Source: Paenibacillus roseus (lineage in GTDB: Bacteria; Bacillota; Bacilli; Paenibacillales; Paenibacillaceae). From it: 64,000 nucleotides of DNA. The stretch spans positions 580,686-644,685 of the forward strand of contig NZ_JAELUP010000103.1 in NCBI RefSeq assembly GCF_016424485.1. The letters run 5' to 3'. Made by a program: the position numbers and the translations under genes. The notes under the pieces were generated by a model. That model was not told the origin of the DNA, made no database searches, and saw only the letters and a list, made by a program, of their open reading frames with translations. Shown here one piece after another: positions 23,183-32,329 of the stretch; position 1 is the stretch's first letter, and each line of letters starts with the position of its first letter.

Positions 23183-24862
23183 TTGTCAAAGAAGAACAAC
23201 CAGGATAAATTAATTATTTTTGCACTGGGCGGCGTCGGTGAAATTGGTAAGAATATGTACGTTGTCCAGCACGGAAATGACATTGTTGTTGTAGATGCGG
23301 GCTTGAAGTTCCCGGAAGAGGACATGCTCGGCATTGATATTGTCATCCCGGACATCAGCTATCTCACGGAGAACAGGGATAAAGTGAGAGGCATTCTCGT
23401 TACCCACGGGCATGAAGACCACATTGGTGCTCTTCCGTATGTCCTCAAGCATCTGAATGTCCCTGTGTACAGTACGAAACTAACACTTGGACTGATTGAA
23501 GGCAAGCTGAAGGAAGCAGGCTTGTTGGGCGAGACGAAGCGGATTCTGATCAACGCCGATTCTGAGGTCCAGCTTGGCTCGATCAAAGCAAGCTTTTTCA
23601 AGACCAATCACAGTATTCCGGACTCTGTAGGAGTCTGCCTGGATACGCCGGAAGGCCGGGTTGTGCATACGGGAGACTTTAAATTTGACCACACTCCTGT
23701 GAACGATCAGTATGCCGACCTGCAGCGTATCGCTGAAATTGGCTCCCAAGGCGTACTGGCATTGCTGTCTGACAGCACAAATGCAGAGCGTCCGGGTTTT
23801 ACGCCATCGGAGAGCATGATTGGAGCGAACTTTGAGGATATTTTCCGCAAAGCTTCCCAGCGCATCGTTGTTGCTACTTTTGCTTCCAATGTGCATCGTA
23901 TTCAACAAGTCATCAATGCCGCGATGGCGACAAAACGGAAAATTGCAGTTATTGGACGGAGTATGGTGAACGTCGTCAGCATTGCTTCAGATCTCGGTTA
24001 CCTTGAAATTCCTGAGGGAATGATCATCGAGCCGGATGAAGTGAATAAGATGGCTGCAGACCGTGTTGTCGTTCTGTCAACCGGGAGTCAAGGTGAGCCT
24101 ATGTCAGCGCTGACGCGCATGGCCAGATCCACTCACCGCAAGGTTGATATTTTGCCAGGGGATACGGTGATCATTGCCGCGACACCAATACCCGGAAATG
24201 AAAAATATGTAGGACGCACAGTCGATGAACTGTTCCGTCTAGGCGCCAACGTGATCTACGGTCCAGGTTCTGTATCGGGTGTTCACGTTTCCGGTCACGG
24301 CAGCCAGGAAGAGCTCAAGCTGATGCTTAATCTGATTAAGCCGAAGTATTTCATCCCGATCCATGGTGAGTACCGGATGCTTCGTCACCACGCGCTGCTT
24401 GGTGAGTCTGTCGGCGTAGAGAAGGAAAATATCTTCCTGCTCGACAACGGAGATACCGTTGAGTTCCAGGGCGGAACTGCCCGCAAAGGAAACAAAGTGG
24501 CAGCCGGTAATGTGCTAATTGATGGACTTGGCGTAGGGGACGTAGGCAATATTGTACTGCGCGACCGTAAGCTGTTGTCCCAAGACGGTATTTTGGTTGT
24601 TGTGGTCACCTTGAGCAAACAGGATGGAACAATTCTGTCCGGCCCGGATATTATCTCACGCGGTTTCGTATACGTTAGAGAATCGGAAGGCTTGCTGGAG
24701 GAAGCGAATCGTATTGTTACTTCGACGCTCCACAAGTTGATGAATGATAAAGTGAATGAGTGGGCGTCGCTGAAGACCAATGTAAAAGATGCGCTCGGAC
24801 GCTTCCTTTATGAGCAAACTCGCCGTCGTCCAATGATTCTGCCAATTATTATGGAAGTTTAA
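23183..24862 (+). CDS. rnjB: Ribonuclease J (RnjB/YmfA position)
   Basis: Metallo-beta-lactamase/beta-CASP ribonuclease with endonuclease and 5' exonuclease activity in mRNA decay and rRNA maturation. 559 aa. The zinc motif THGHEDHIGALPYVL is near residue 73, HTGDFKFDHTPV near 157, and the beta-CASP region and HVSGHGSQEELK near 370. The TTG start has AGGAGGT ten bases upstream. I assign J2 (rnjB) rather than J1 because its place after dapA and before tepA matches B. subtilis ymfA; sequence alone does not settle which paralogue it is. Confidence 0.9.
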   Translation: MSKKNNQDKLIIFALGGVGEIGKNMYVVQHGNDIVVVDAGLKFPEEDMLGIDIVIPDISYLTENRDKVRGILVTHGHEDHIGALPYVLKHLNVPVYSTKLTLGLIEGKLKEAGLLGETKRILINADSEVQLGSIKASFFKTNHSIPDSVGVCLDTPEGRVVHTGDFKFDHTPVNDQYADLQRIAEIGSQGVLALLSDSTNAERPGFTPSESMIGANFEDIFRKASQRIVVATFASNVHRIQQVINAAMATKRKIAVIGRSMVNVVSIASDLGYLEIPEGMIIEPDEVNKMAADRVVVLSTGSQGEPMSALTRMARSTHRKVDILPGDTVIIAATPIPGNEKYVGRTVDELFRLGANVIYGPGSVSGVHVSGHGSQEELKLMLNLIKPKYFIPIHGEYRMLRHHALLGESVGVEKENIFLLDNGDTVEFQGGTARKGNKVAAGNVLIDGLGVGDVGNIVLRDRKLLSQDGILVVVVTLSKQDGTILSGPDIISRGFVYVRESEGLLEEANRIVTSTLHKLMNDKVNEWASLKTNVKDALGRFLYEQTRRRPMILPIIMEV

Positions 24863-24870
24863 TGAACTTT

Positions 24871-24908
24871 AAAGCCTTCAGTTCTCTGCCGAGAACCGGA
24901 GGCTTTTT
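24871..24908 (+). terminator. Rho-independent terminator after RNase J
   Basis: AAAGCCT pairs with AGGCTTT outside an inner GTTCTC/GAGAAC stem, followed by five T. It begins nine bases after the stop. Confidence 0.9.
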
Positions 24909-24936
24909 GCTTCTGCGCCCGGCATGGGCTTTGACT

Positions 24937-24965
24937 GTATAAAAGCAGCTAGGTAACCCATACTA
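24937..24965 (+). promoter_or_regulatory. Candidate SigG promoter of tepA
   Basis: GTATA, 17 bases, CATACTA. Both elements match the SigG consensus (gHATR, 18, CATWHTA) fully; the spacer is one base short. B. subtilis TepA (YmfB) is a forespore protein involved in spore outgrowth, so forespore control is expected. Confidence 0.65.
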
Positions 24966-24996
24966 TGACAAGCTTATGCCAAGGGAGGGTTAAATC

Positions 24997-25737
24997 ATGT
25001 TTCATGACAATCTGATTCAGAAGCAGGAGGAGCCGGAGGTACAGGATGAACGGAAGAAAATAGCTGTTAATGAGTCCATTCAGCAATTCGGCGCTCTGCC
25101 TGCGCCAACTGCGGAATCCAATATTTTCTGCATGACCATTATCGGACAAATCGAGGGGCATCTGGTCCTGCCGCCGCAAAACAAGACGACTAAATATGAG
25201 CATCTTATTCCTCAACTGGTTGCAGCCGAACAAAGTGCCAAAATTGAAGGCATTCTGATTGTACTCAATACGGTAGGCGGAGATGTCGAGGCTGGGCTTG
25301 CTATCGCGGAGATGATTTCATCGTTGTCGAAGCCGACAGTAACGCTTGTCCTTGGCGGAGGCCACTCCATTGGCGTGCCTATTGCGGTAGCCGGCAACAA
25401 ATCCTTCATAGCGGAAACGGCGACGATGACCATCCACCCCATTCGTATGAACGGGCTTGTCATTGGTGTCCCGCAAACCTTCGAATACTTGGACAAAATG
25501 CAAGAGCGGGTTGTTCGATTCGTAACCGCCCATTCGAATGTAACCGATCAGAAATTCAAGGAGCTGATGTTCAAGACAGGCGAATTGACTCGGGATATCG
25601 GTACTACCGTCATCGGCGCGGATGCGGTCCGCCATGGCTTGATTGATGCTGTAGGCGGTGTCGGAGAGGCAATCAGGGAGCTAAACACGGCAATTGAGCG
25701 CCGTAAAGCGGAAATTCCCGGAGGGACAATCCAATGA
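24997..25737 (+). CDS. tepA: ClpP-like forespore protease TepA (YmfB)
   Basis: ClpP/crotonase-fold serine protease, 246 aa. In B. subtilis it is a forespore protein reported to help degrade small acid-soluble proteins during spore outgrowth; an older name links it to protein translocation. The nucleophile Ser is near residue 122 in GGGHSIGVPIAVAG, and the candidate His follows in TMTIHPIRMNG. IEGILIVLNTVGGDVEAGL is the ClpP-like strand before it. GGGAGGG precedes the ATG. It overlaps the ylzJ-like gene by four bases. Confidence 0.92.
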   Translation: MFHDNLIQKQEEPEVQDERKKIAVNESIQQFGALPAPTAESNIFCMTIIGQIEGHLVLPPQNKTTKYEHLIPQLVAAEQSAKIEGILIVLNTVGGDVEAGLAIAEMISSLSKPTVTLVLGGGHSIGVPIAVAGNKSFIAETATMTIHPIRMNGLVIGVPQTFEYLDKMQERVVRFVTAHSNVTDQKFKELMFKTGELTRDIGTTVIGADAVRHGLIDAVGGVGEAIRELNTAIERRKAEIPGGTIQ

Positions 25738-25967
25738 CTCTATATACAAGCATGCCGCTCGAACTGGTGCTGTCAGGGTATGATCAGGAACGCGAGCCTT
25801 GGATTGAAATACAGATGGACGGCGTCATGATGCAGATAGAGCCGATCGGCCACGGTATCGGTAAAATTATCCGCATTGTCAACGGATCTCTCGACGATTA
25901 TTTACGTCCGGAGCTCAGCCCCGGTCGAACAATTATATATGCGAATATCCATTCCCCAAACACGTAG
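25734..25967 (+). CDS. ylzJ: YlzJ-like small protein
   Basis: 77-aa protein matching the YlzJ-like family: it opens MTLYTSMPLELVL and contains a conserved GRTIIYANIHS C-terminal patch. The function is unknown. It overlaps tepA by four bases (ATGA), as ylzJ does with tepA in Bacillus, so it is probably co-expressed in the forespore. It has no signal peptide or membrane segment. Confidence 0.82.
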   Translation: MTLYTSMPLELVLSGYDQEREPWIEIQMDGVMMQIEPIGHGIGKIIRIVNGSLDDYLRPELSPGRTIIYANIHSPNT

Positions 25968-26015
25968 GAACATTTGTCCACCTATGGTATAATGTTTTAC
26001 CAAGAGGTGACTGAT

Positions 26016-28670
26016 GTGGCAAAACGAAAACGCAAGAAAAAATCGGTAGGCACAAGCTTGAAATATGAAGTCTACGGGATACTTATCATTACGATATCTG
26101 TGATTGCGCTATCAGGAGAAGCGACAGTAGGACGCGCACTTTCCAAACTGTTTGCATTAATATTAGGAAAGTTTTATTTTGTGTTGCCGCTTATCTTTAT
26201 TTGTGTCGGTCTGGCGGTTATGGTAAAGCGGGAATGGCCGTCAGGCTGGTCCAGACGCAAGAGCGGTATTTTGCTTCTTATTATGGCGTTGACGCTGTTG
26301 AGTGCCATTAATGAAATCAAACTGAAGCTGGCCGGGATGCCTTCCGCGGATTCGGCTTCGATTCTGTCTGTGCTTGGTTCGAACATTCGCAGTGAGCTGG
26401 ACGTAATGGGTACCCAGGATACGCCAATGTTTTCAAAAGCGATTAGCGGCGGCTACCTCGGTGCGATTCAATTATCATTGCTCCATATGCTGTTTGGTTT
26501 GACGGTCTCACAGTTTATTTTGATTGTTATGTTTGCCATATCCATCATGCTTATAACAGGCAAATCGTATGTCGAGTTTATCAGGATTATTGTTAAGCGA
26601 GGCCGAAGGCTGTATGTGCTTCTCAAACAAAAATGGAAAGCGGCTATGCAGGCGCGCGCCAAAATGCTTGCCCAGAAGGTCAAGCAGCAAAAGCCTAAGC
26701 CTGCGAAAGCAGCCCCGGCTCCTGTTATAGAAGGCGATGATGACGAGGATTACTTTGAGGATGGCGAGCCGGACTACATAGAAGACCTTCCCTCAGCATC
26801 GGCGGACAAGAGGGAAAAGAAACTGCTTAATTTGTTTAGCTGGGGAAGAAACAAGGGTGAAGGTCCTCCAGTAAATCATGAACCGAATTTGCCAAATCAG
26901 GAGATCGAGCAGCCGCTTTCTCCGCTGGAGCCCGTAAAGGGCTGGTCTGTCTCGCAAGCGCCGTACGAGGTTTCTGACGCCGCTGCCGCTGTTGATGCAT
27001 GGCCTCCTGAGTCCGGGTTGTCGACAGATGGAGAGCCGCATAAAGTAGATTCCTGGCCGGAATCGCTTGCGGAGCCTGCATTTGATGAGGAACTGCCGAA
27101 TGTGCTTGATTCTCTGGCAGACCAACATGATATGGGTGTGGATTCAGGTGTTCAAGACGGCCTGGAAGAAGGAACGGAGGAAACGGGGCGCGCTGCGGAA
27201 GCTGCAAATCAGGATGGCCATACGGCTGCAACTCCGCCTACTGAGGTCATTAAACCTTATGTGCTGCCAAGTCTGGCGCTTCTGTCCAAGCCGAAGAACC
27301 GTGGACCGGAGGGGCTGTCAGATGCCAATCTACGCAATGTCCTGACCGAGACGCTCAAAAGCTTTAACGTTGAAGCGAAGGTGCTGGATGTTGTAAGAGG
27401 GCCGGCGGTAACCCGTTACGAGGTTCAGCCTGGCGTAGGGGTAAAGGTTAGCCGAATCGTTGCCCTTACCGATGATATTGCGCTTGCGCTTGCCGCAAAG
27501 GATATCCGGATGGAAGCGCCGATTCCCGGCAAGTCGGCGATTGGAATCGAAGTGCCGAACATGGAAGTATCGGTGGTTACGATGCGCGAGGTTATGGAAA
27601 CGACAGCCTTCCAGCATGCACCTTCCAAATTGTCGATTGCCTTTGGACGTGATATTTCTGGGCAGCCTATTGTCGGGAACTTGGCCAAGATGCCGCATTT
27701 GCTTGTTGCGGGTGCAACCGGTTCGGGGAAATCGGTTTGTATTAACGGAATTATTACAAGCATTCTCTACAAGGCGAAGCCGGATGAGGTGCGGTTTTTA
27801 ATGATTGACCCAAAAATGGTTGAGCTGAATGTATATAACGGCATTCCGCATTTGCTCGCACCTGTTGTTACGGACCCGCGCCGCGCCTCTCTTGCACTCA
27901 AGAAAATTGTAGTGGAGATGGAAAAGCGTTATGAGCTGTTTTCCAAATCCGGGACACGAAATATTGAAGGCTATAACACGCTGATGAAGGATAATCCGGC
28001 AGCTATTCTGCCTTATATTGTCGTTATTGTTGATGAGCTTGCGGATTTGATGATGGTCGCGGCGGGTGATGTAGAGGATGCGATTACCCGGCTGGCACAA
28101 ATGGCCCGCGCCGCCGGTATCCATCTGATTATCGCGACTCAGCGCCCTTCAGTTGACGTTATTACAGGTGTAATCAAGGCTAATATTCCGTCAAGGATTG
28201 CTTTTGGCGTCTCCTCTCAGGTAGACTCCCGTACGATACTGGATATGGTCGGGGCCGAGAAGCTGCTTGGCCGCGGAGATATGCTGTTCCTTCCGGTCGG
28301 CATGTCCAAGCCGATTCGCGTTCAGGGCGCGTTCCTGTCCGATCAAGAGGTCGAGTTCATTGTCAATCATGTCAGAGGTCAGGCGGAAGCGGAGTATAAG
28401 GAAGATTTGGTGCCGGAAATTGAGGAAACGGCAGAAGCCGATAACCATGACCTGGACGAACTGTTTGAGCAGGCTGTTCAAATTGTCCTGGAGTCCAAGC
28501 AAGCTTCCGTTTCACTGCTTCAGCGGAGAATGCGCGTAGGCTACACGCGTGCGGCAAGGCTCGTTGACCAGATGGAGGCCCGCAACATTGTTGGTCCTTA
28601 TGAGGGCAGCAAGCCTCGCGAGGTATTGACTACGCTGGAGCAGTACCAAGCCAGCAAAATCACATCGTAG
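26016..28670 (+). CDS. spoIIIE: DNA translocase SpoIIIE/FtsK
   Basis: Membrane-anchored hexameric ATPase that pumps the chromosome into the forespore. 884 aa, about 100 longer than B. subtilis SpoIIIE. Four hydrophobic segments in the first 190 residues form the membrane domain. A long acidic, proline-rich linker (about 215-430) accounts for the extra length. The motor has Walker A GATGSGKS near 567, PYIVVIVDELADLM near 668 and ATQRPSVDVITG, and the C-terminal gamma domain for KOPS-type DNA recognition follows (LLQRRMRVGYTRAARLVDQME). GTG at 26016 is chosen for AAGAGGTGA upstream; earlier in-frame codons lack one. A TGG-TATAAT extended -10 sequence lies at 25985-25993. Confidence 0.95.
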   Translation: MAKRKRKKKSVGTSLKYEVYGILIITISVIALSGEATVGRALSKLFALILGKFYFVLPLIFICVGLAVMVKREWPSGWSRRKSGILLLIMALTLLSAINEIKLKLAGMPSADSASILSVLGSNIRSELDVMGTQDTPMFSKAISGGYLGAIQLSLLHMLFGLTVSQFILIVMFAISIMLITGKSYVEFIRIIVKRGRRLYVLLKQKWKAAMQARAKMLAQKVKQQKPKPAKAAPAPVIEGDDDEDYFEDGEPDYIEDLPSASADKREKKLLNLFSWGRNKGEGPPVNHEPNLPNQEIEQPLSPLEPVKGWSVSQAPYEVSDAAAAVDAWPPESGLSTDGEPHKVDSWPESLAEPAFDEELPNVLDSLADQHDMGVDSGVQDGLEEGTEETGRAAEAANQDGHTAATPPTEVIKPYVLPSLALLSKPKNRGPEGLSDANLRNVLTETLKSFNVEAKVLDVVRGPAVTRYEVQPGVGVKVSRIVALTDDIALALAAKDIRMEAPIPGKSAIGIEVPNMEVSVVTMREVMETTAFQHAPSKLSIAFGRDISGQPIVGNLAKMPHLLVAGATGSGKSVCINGIITSILYKAKPDEVRFLMIDPKMVELNVYNGIPHLLAPVVTDPRRASLALKKIVVEMEKRYELFSKSGTRNIEGYNTLMKDNPAAILPYIVVIVDELADLMMVAAGDVEDAITRLAQMARAAGIHLIIATQRPSVDVITGVIKANIPSRIAFGVSSQVDSRTILDMVGAEKLLGRGDMLFLPVGMSKPIRVQGAFLSDQEVEFIVNHVRGQAEAEYKEDLVPEIEETAEADNHDLDELFEQAVQIVLESKQASVSLLQRRMRVGYTRAARLVDQMEARNIVGPYEGSKPREVLTTLEQYQASKITS

Positions 28671-28671
28671 C

Positions 28672-28719
28672 CGTTAGCGTCTCGTTGCTGGCCTAAAGGT
28701 GTTCCTCCCAGCGCTAACG
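28672..28719 (+). terminator. Inverted repeat after spoIIIE
   Basis: CGTTAGCG (28672-28679) and CGCTAACG (28712-28719) are perfectly complementary across a 32-base loop just after the spoIIIE stop. The T-poor tail (CCTTCCTCC) makes efficient termination uncertain. The same octamer CGTTAGCG occurs once at about 5270 before nusA without a partner. Confidence 0.4.
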
Positions 28720-28745
28720 CCTTCCTCCAATAGGGGAAAAGATAT

Positions 28746-28775
28746 GCATAGAAGGATTGGCACTTTCTCATACTA
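28746..28775 (+). promoter_or_regulatory. Candidate SigG promoter of sleB
   Basis: GCATA, 18 bases, CATACTA: an exact match to the SigG consensus (gHATR, 18, CATWHTA). B. subtilis sleB is a SigG gene. The implied start near 28782 falls right at a downstream hairpin. Confidence 0.8.
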
Positions 28776-28785
28776 CCTGTAGCGG

Positions 28786-28806
28786 CATTCGCATTCCTTG
28801 CGAATG
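28786..28806 (+). promoter_or_regulatory. 5'-end hairpin of the sleB transcript
   Basis: CATTCGCA / TGCGAATG, 8 bp with a 5-base loop, positioned at the very 5' end of the mRNA predicted from the SigG promoter. It could stabilise a mRNA that must last in the dormant or maturing forespore; that role is inference. An outer TTCTCAT/ATGAGAA pairing exists in DNA but lies partly upstream of the start. Confidence 0.45.
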
Positions 28807-28828
28807 ACTAAAGGATGAGAAGGGCTGA

Positions 28829-29611
28829 TTGGAACGCATGAAGAAACGATTGGTTATAATGACTGCCGTCATCGTATGCATGCTCTTTGGAGCTTTTGCG
28901 TTGAAGCAGGCAGGGGATCAGACGACAACTGAAACGTTCAGCAATGCGACCCTGACGGTTGGCGCTACAGGTCAGGATGTAAATGAGCTTCAGGGGCGTT
29001 TGAAATTTTTAGGGTATTACGACGGCAAGATAGACGGTCAGTTTGGTTCGAAGACTAAGAACGCCGTCACTTGGTTTCAATGGAAATTCGGATTGAAATC
29101 AGATGGAGTCGTAGGCGCCAAGACAAAGCTGAAGCTTTGGGAAGCGACAAAAAGCTGGAAGCCCGGCAATGAGAATACAGGGGGTAACACATCCTCCGGC
29201 ACCTCCGGCAATCAAGGCGGTACATCCAATCTGGCGCAATCCAATCGCTTGGGTCTGTCTGCCAATGATTTAAAAATTATGGCAAATGCTGTATATGGTG
29301 AAGCGCGCGGCGAGCCTTATGAAGGACAAGTAGCGGTGGCCGCGGTGATTTTGAATCGGGTCAAATCCCCTAGCTTTCCGAATTCAGCCTCCGGTGTTAT
29401 TTTTCAACCGGGAGCCTTCACGGCTGTAGCTGATGGCCAGATTTGGCTGGAGCCGAATGAGCGTGCCCGTCAGGCCGTTCAGGATGCGATTAACGGTTGG
29501 GACCCAAGCGACGGTTGCCTCTATTACTTCAATCCGGTGACCGCGACTTCCAAATGGATTTGGACTCGACAGCAAGTCAAAACCATCGGCAAACATATTT
29601 TCTGTATCTAA
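28829..29611 (+). CDS. sleB: Spore cortex-lytic enzyme, SleB type
   Basis: Lytic transglycosylase-type enzyme that degrades spore cortex during germination. 260 aa from TTG 28829 (257 from ATG 28838; AAGGG spacing leaves the choice open). Parts in order: signal segment (VIMTAVIVCMLFGAFAL); peptidoglycan-binding_1 domain about 43-108 (DVNELQGRLKFLGYYDGKID); a Gly/Ser/Asn linker; and Hydrolase_2 from about 145, with the catalytic Glu in AVYGEARGEP and VILNRVKSPSFP. The signal plus binding domain favours SleB over CwlJ. It is not next to ypeB here, unlike in B. subtilis. The SigG promoter fits packaging into the forespore. Confidence 0.92.
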   Translation: MERMKKRLVIMTAVIVCMLFGAFALKQAGDQTTTETFSNATLTVGATGQDVNELQGRLKFLGYYDGKIDGQFGSKTKNAVTWFQWKFGLKSDGVVGAKTKLKLWEATKSWKPGNENTGGNTSSGTSGNQGGTSNLAQSNRLGLSANDLKIMANAVYGEARGEPYEGQVAVAAVILNRVKSPSFPNSASGVIFQPGAFTAVADGQIWLEPNERARQAVQDAINGWDPSDGCLYYFNPVTATSKWIWTRQQVKTIGKHIFCI

Positions 29612-29624
29612 TATGCACCTATGA

Positions 29625-29664
29625 AGAAGTGACCCGCGCCCATCCCGGAATGCGGGTTGCTTCT
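29625..29664 (+). terminator. Terminator-like hairpin after sleB
   Basis: AGAAGTGACCCGC pairs with GCGGGTTGCTTCT (13 bp, two G-T pairs). The tail is only weakly T-rich (TGCATTTC). Confidence 0.6.
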
Positions 29665-29753
29665 TGCATTTCGAGTGGGTTAAAATGGTATAGAAATCGT
29701 CAAGTTGGAATAAATTGACTACGTAATTTAAGGATGGAAGGGGCTATGCACAA

Positions 29754-31037
29754 GTGACAGTAACGCCTTTTGAAAGAAGCTTGTTTGATCGGGTCAGGCT
29801 GCATGTTCTGCCTACGAAACGGTTCAAGACGTTTGCAATATCGCTATATGCAGGCGTGCCCTTGGCTGAAGATACCGTTACTGCTACAGCTCTGACTCCT
29901 TTTGTATTAAGAAGAGGGACCTATGCAACTCCGGAAACCATTGCTTTTCGCGAGCGTTTGGACAACATGTATGGGGCCGGCTTTGGTTTTGATATTTATA
30001 AACGGGGCGATTCCCAGATTGTGCAGTTTCGTCTGGATGTCATCCACGACCAGTTTGTTTCCTCATCGGCGTCCTTGCTGGAAGCTGCTTTGCAACTGCT
30101 TGGGGAAGTATTGACCTCTCCGGCGCAAGAGAACGAGGACGCGCTTCGAGCCAAATATGTTGCTGCCGAGAAGACGACGCTCAAGCAGCGTCTGGAAGCG
30201 ATTATTAATGATAAAATTCGTTATGCGGCTGAACGTTGTGTTGAAGAAATGTACGCCGGAGACCCCTTTCGTTTTCATGCGCTCGGACAAATTTCCGATT
30301 TGGCAGCGATTGATGAGAGATCGCTTTATCAATCCTATCGGCAATGGCTAAGCAATGCTTGCTTTGATTTGTATGTTGTTGGCGATACGAGTCTTGAAGA
30401 AGTACAAGCGATTGCGGCGAAGGCATTCCAGACCGGCGAAGGCAAGCCTGGCACGTATGCTAAGCCATCCGGTGGCCGCCATGTATCCGATGTCAAAACT
30501 GTAATCGAAAAGATGGATGTCAATCAAGGCAAGCTCAATATGGGATTGCGGACAAATACAGGCTACGCGGATGACGATTATGCAAGCATGTTGATGTATA
30601 ACGGCATTCTTGGCGGCTACCCCCATTCCAAGCTGTTTATGAACGTACGGGAAAAGGCGTCGCTTGCCTACTATGCAGCGTCCAGACTGGACGGCATCAA
30701 AGGTTTGTGCACCATTCAGTCCGGGATCGAAATTAAAAATTTCGAACGCGCTGCGGAAATTATCCGCAAGCAGCTTGACAGTATGCGGGCAGGAGAATTG
30801 TCTGAGCTTGAAATAAATCAGACCAAAGCGATGATTTTGAACCATCTTCGGGAATTGCAGGATTCAGCCTTTGAGATGATTGCTTATGATTTTAATTCAA
30901 TTCTCACAGGACGAGTTCGCTCCAATGCCGAATTAATGAGCGACATTCAAGCTGTAACGCCGCAGGATGTGGTGCAAGCCGCTCAAAAAGTAGAGCTGGA
31001 CACCATCTATTTCTTGAGCGACCGGAAGGAGGCATAA
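29754..31037 (+). CDS. ymfF: Inactive M16 peptidase homologue YmfF (EF-P modification-associated)
   Basis: 427-aa M16-like protein. The HxxEH zinc motif is absent at the expected place (the segment reads RERLDNMYGAGF), so it is probably the non-catalytic partner of YmfH. It keeps the second-half M16 signature (GGYPHSKLFMNVREKASLAYY). B. subtilis ymfF and ymfH lie beside ymfI and are annotated as associated with 5-aminopentanol modification of elongation factor P. The GTG start has GGAAGGGG upstream. It is the first gene of the ymfF-H-I unit. Confidence 0.88.
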   Translation: MTVTPFERSLFDRVRLHVLPTKRFKTFAISLYAGVPLAEDTVTATALTPFVLRRGTYATPETIAFRERLDNMYGAGFGFDIYKRGDSQIVQFRLDVIHDQFVSSSASLLEAALQLLGEVLTSPAQENEDALRAKYVAAEKTTLKQRLEAIINDKIRYAAERCVEEMYAGDPFRFHALGQISDLAAIDERSLYQSYRQWLSNACFDLYVVGDTSLEEVQAIAAKAFQTGEGKPGTYAKPSGGRHVSDVKTVIEKMDVNQGKLNMGLRTNTGYADDDYASMLMYNGILGGYPHSKLFMNVREKASLAYYAASRLDGIKGLCTIQSGIEIKNFERAAEIIRKQLDSMRAGELSELEINQTKAMILNHLRELQDSAFEMIAYDFNSILTGRVRSNAELMSDIQAVTPQDVVQAAQKVELDTIYFLSDRKEA

Positions 31038-31042
31038 TAAAT

Positions 31043-32329
31043 ATGCAGCAGCTTTACTATCCCCATATTAAGGAAACGTTGCATTATGAGGTCATGCCGA
31101 GTGGATTACAGGTTTATATTTTGCCAAAGGAAGAATTTCAGAAGACATACGCGACGTTCTCCACCCGCTTCGGCTCAATTGACAATCGTTTCTCGGTTGG
31201 CGACGGACCTGTCAATCAAGTGCTGGATGGCATAGCTCATTTTTTGGAGCATAAAATGTTCGAGGAGCCTACTGGCGATATATTTGCTACGTTTGCCTCT
31301 CAGGGAGCCTCTGCCAACGCATTTACCAGCTTTGACCGGACCGTTTATTTGTTTTCGGCTACAGAGAAAGTTCCTGAAAATTTGCAAACCTTGCTTGATT
31401 TTGTGCAGCATCCTTATTTCACAGACGAAAATGTCAATAAGGAAAAGGGAATAATCGAGCAGGAAATCAATATGTACAAGGATAATCCGGATTGGCAGGT
31501 TTACACTGGGCTTATTGATGCGCTTTATCATAAGCACCCGGTTCATATTGATATTGCCGGCTCCGTTGATTCCATTATGCAGATCGACAAGGAAAGCCTT
31601 TATGCATGCTATAACACTTTTTACCATCCGAGCAATATGATTTTGTTTGTTGTCGGTGGTATTGATCCAGAGCAGATTATGGGATTGGTCCGGGAAAATC
31701 AGCAGCGGAAAAGCTTCGAACAGTTGGGGGAAATCAATCGTTTTTTCGAGGCCGAGCCAACAAGTGTGAAATTAAGAAAAAAACAAATTTCGCTGCCCGT
31801 ATCTTTGCCCAAATGCCTGATTGGGATCAAGGATAAAGAATTATCGGAAAAACCTGATGAGCTGCAGCGGCGCGATATTGTAACAAAGCTTATGCTCGAT
31901 GCGATATTCGGACCAAGCTCTGTACTATACCAGTCGCTCTATGATGACCAGCTTATTTCTGACTCCTTTGGCTATGAATTCAATTCGGGTTCGGGATATG
32001 CGTTCTCCATTATTGGGGGCGAGACCCGTAGTCCTGATGAGTTGCTTGGCCGTATTCAAAAGGCTGTTAATGACCTGCTGCAGCAAGGAATTGAATCCGA
32101 CGCATTTGAGCGGACAAGAAGGAAGCGCATTGGCGGATATTTAAGAATGCTGAATTCTCCGGAATCCATTGCCAATGAATTTACACGTCATAAGTTCCGC
32201 GGCGGAGACTTGTTTGAATTGCTGGAAATTTATGAAACGGTGACGCTTGAAGAAATAAATGCCAGATTGCGCCAGCATTTTGACTGGGAGCAGGCGGCGG
32301 TATCCATTGTAAGCAAGGAGCAGGAATGA
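31043..32329 (+). CDS. ymfH: M16 family metallopeptidase YmfH (EF-P modification-associated)
   Basis: 428-aa M16 peptidase with an intact zinc motif: HFLEHKMFEEPTGD (HxxEH) near residue 67 and the downstream Glu in EKGIIEQEINMY. It lies five bases after ymfF, whose product lacks the zinc motif, giving an active/inactive pair typical of heteromeric M16B enzymes. The stop overlaps the ymfI start (ATGA). Confidence 0.9.
   Translation: MQQLYYPHIKETLHYEVMPSGLQVYILPKEEFQKTYATFSTRFGSIDNRFSVGDGPVNQVLDGIAHFLEHKMFEEPTGDIFATFASQGASANAFTSFDRTVYLFSATEKVPENLQTLLDFVQHPYFTDENVNKEKGIIEQEINMYKDNPDWQVYTGLIDALYHKHPVHIDIAGSVDSIMQIDKESLYACYNTFYHPSNMILFVVGGIDPEQIMGLVRENQQRKSFEQLGEINRFFEAEPTSVKLRKKQISLPVSLPKCLIGIKDKELSEKPDELQRRDIVTKLMLDAIFGPSSVLYQSLYDDQLISDSFGYEFNSGSGYAFSIIGGETRSPDELLGRIQKAVNDLLQQGIESDAFERTRRKRIGGYLRMLNSPESIANEFTRHKFRGGDLFELLEIYETVTLEEINARLRQHFDWEQAAVSIVSKEQE

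Noticed and set aside
25971..25993. TTGTCC and TATAAT before spoIIIE as a -35/-10 pair
   Set aside because: Spacer is only about 11 bases. The TGG-TATAAT might work as an extended -10, so it is mentioned under spoIIIE but not listed as a promoter.
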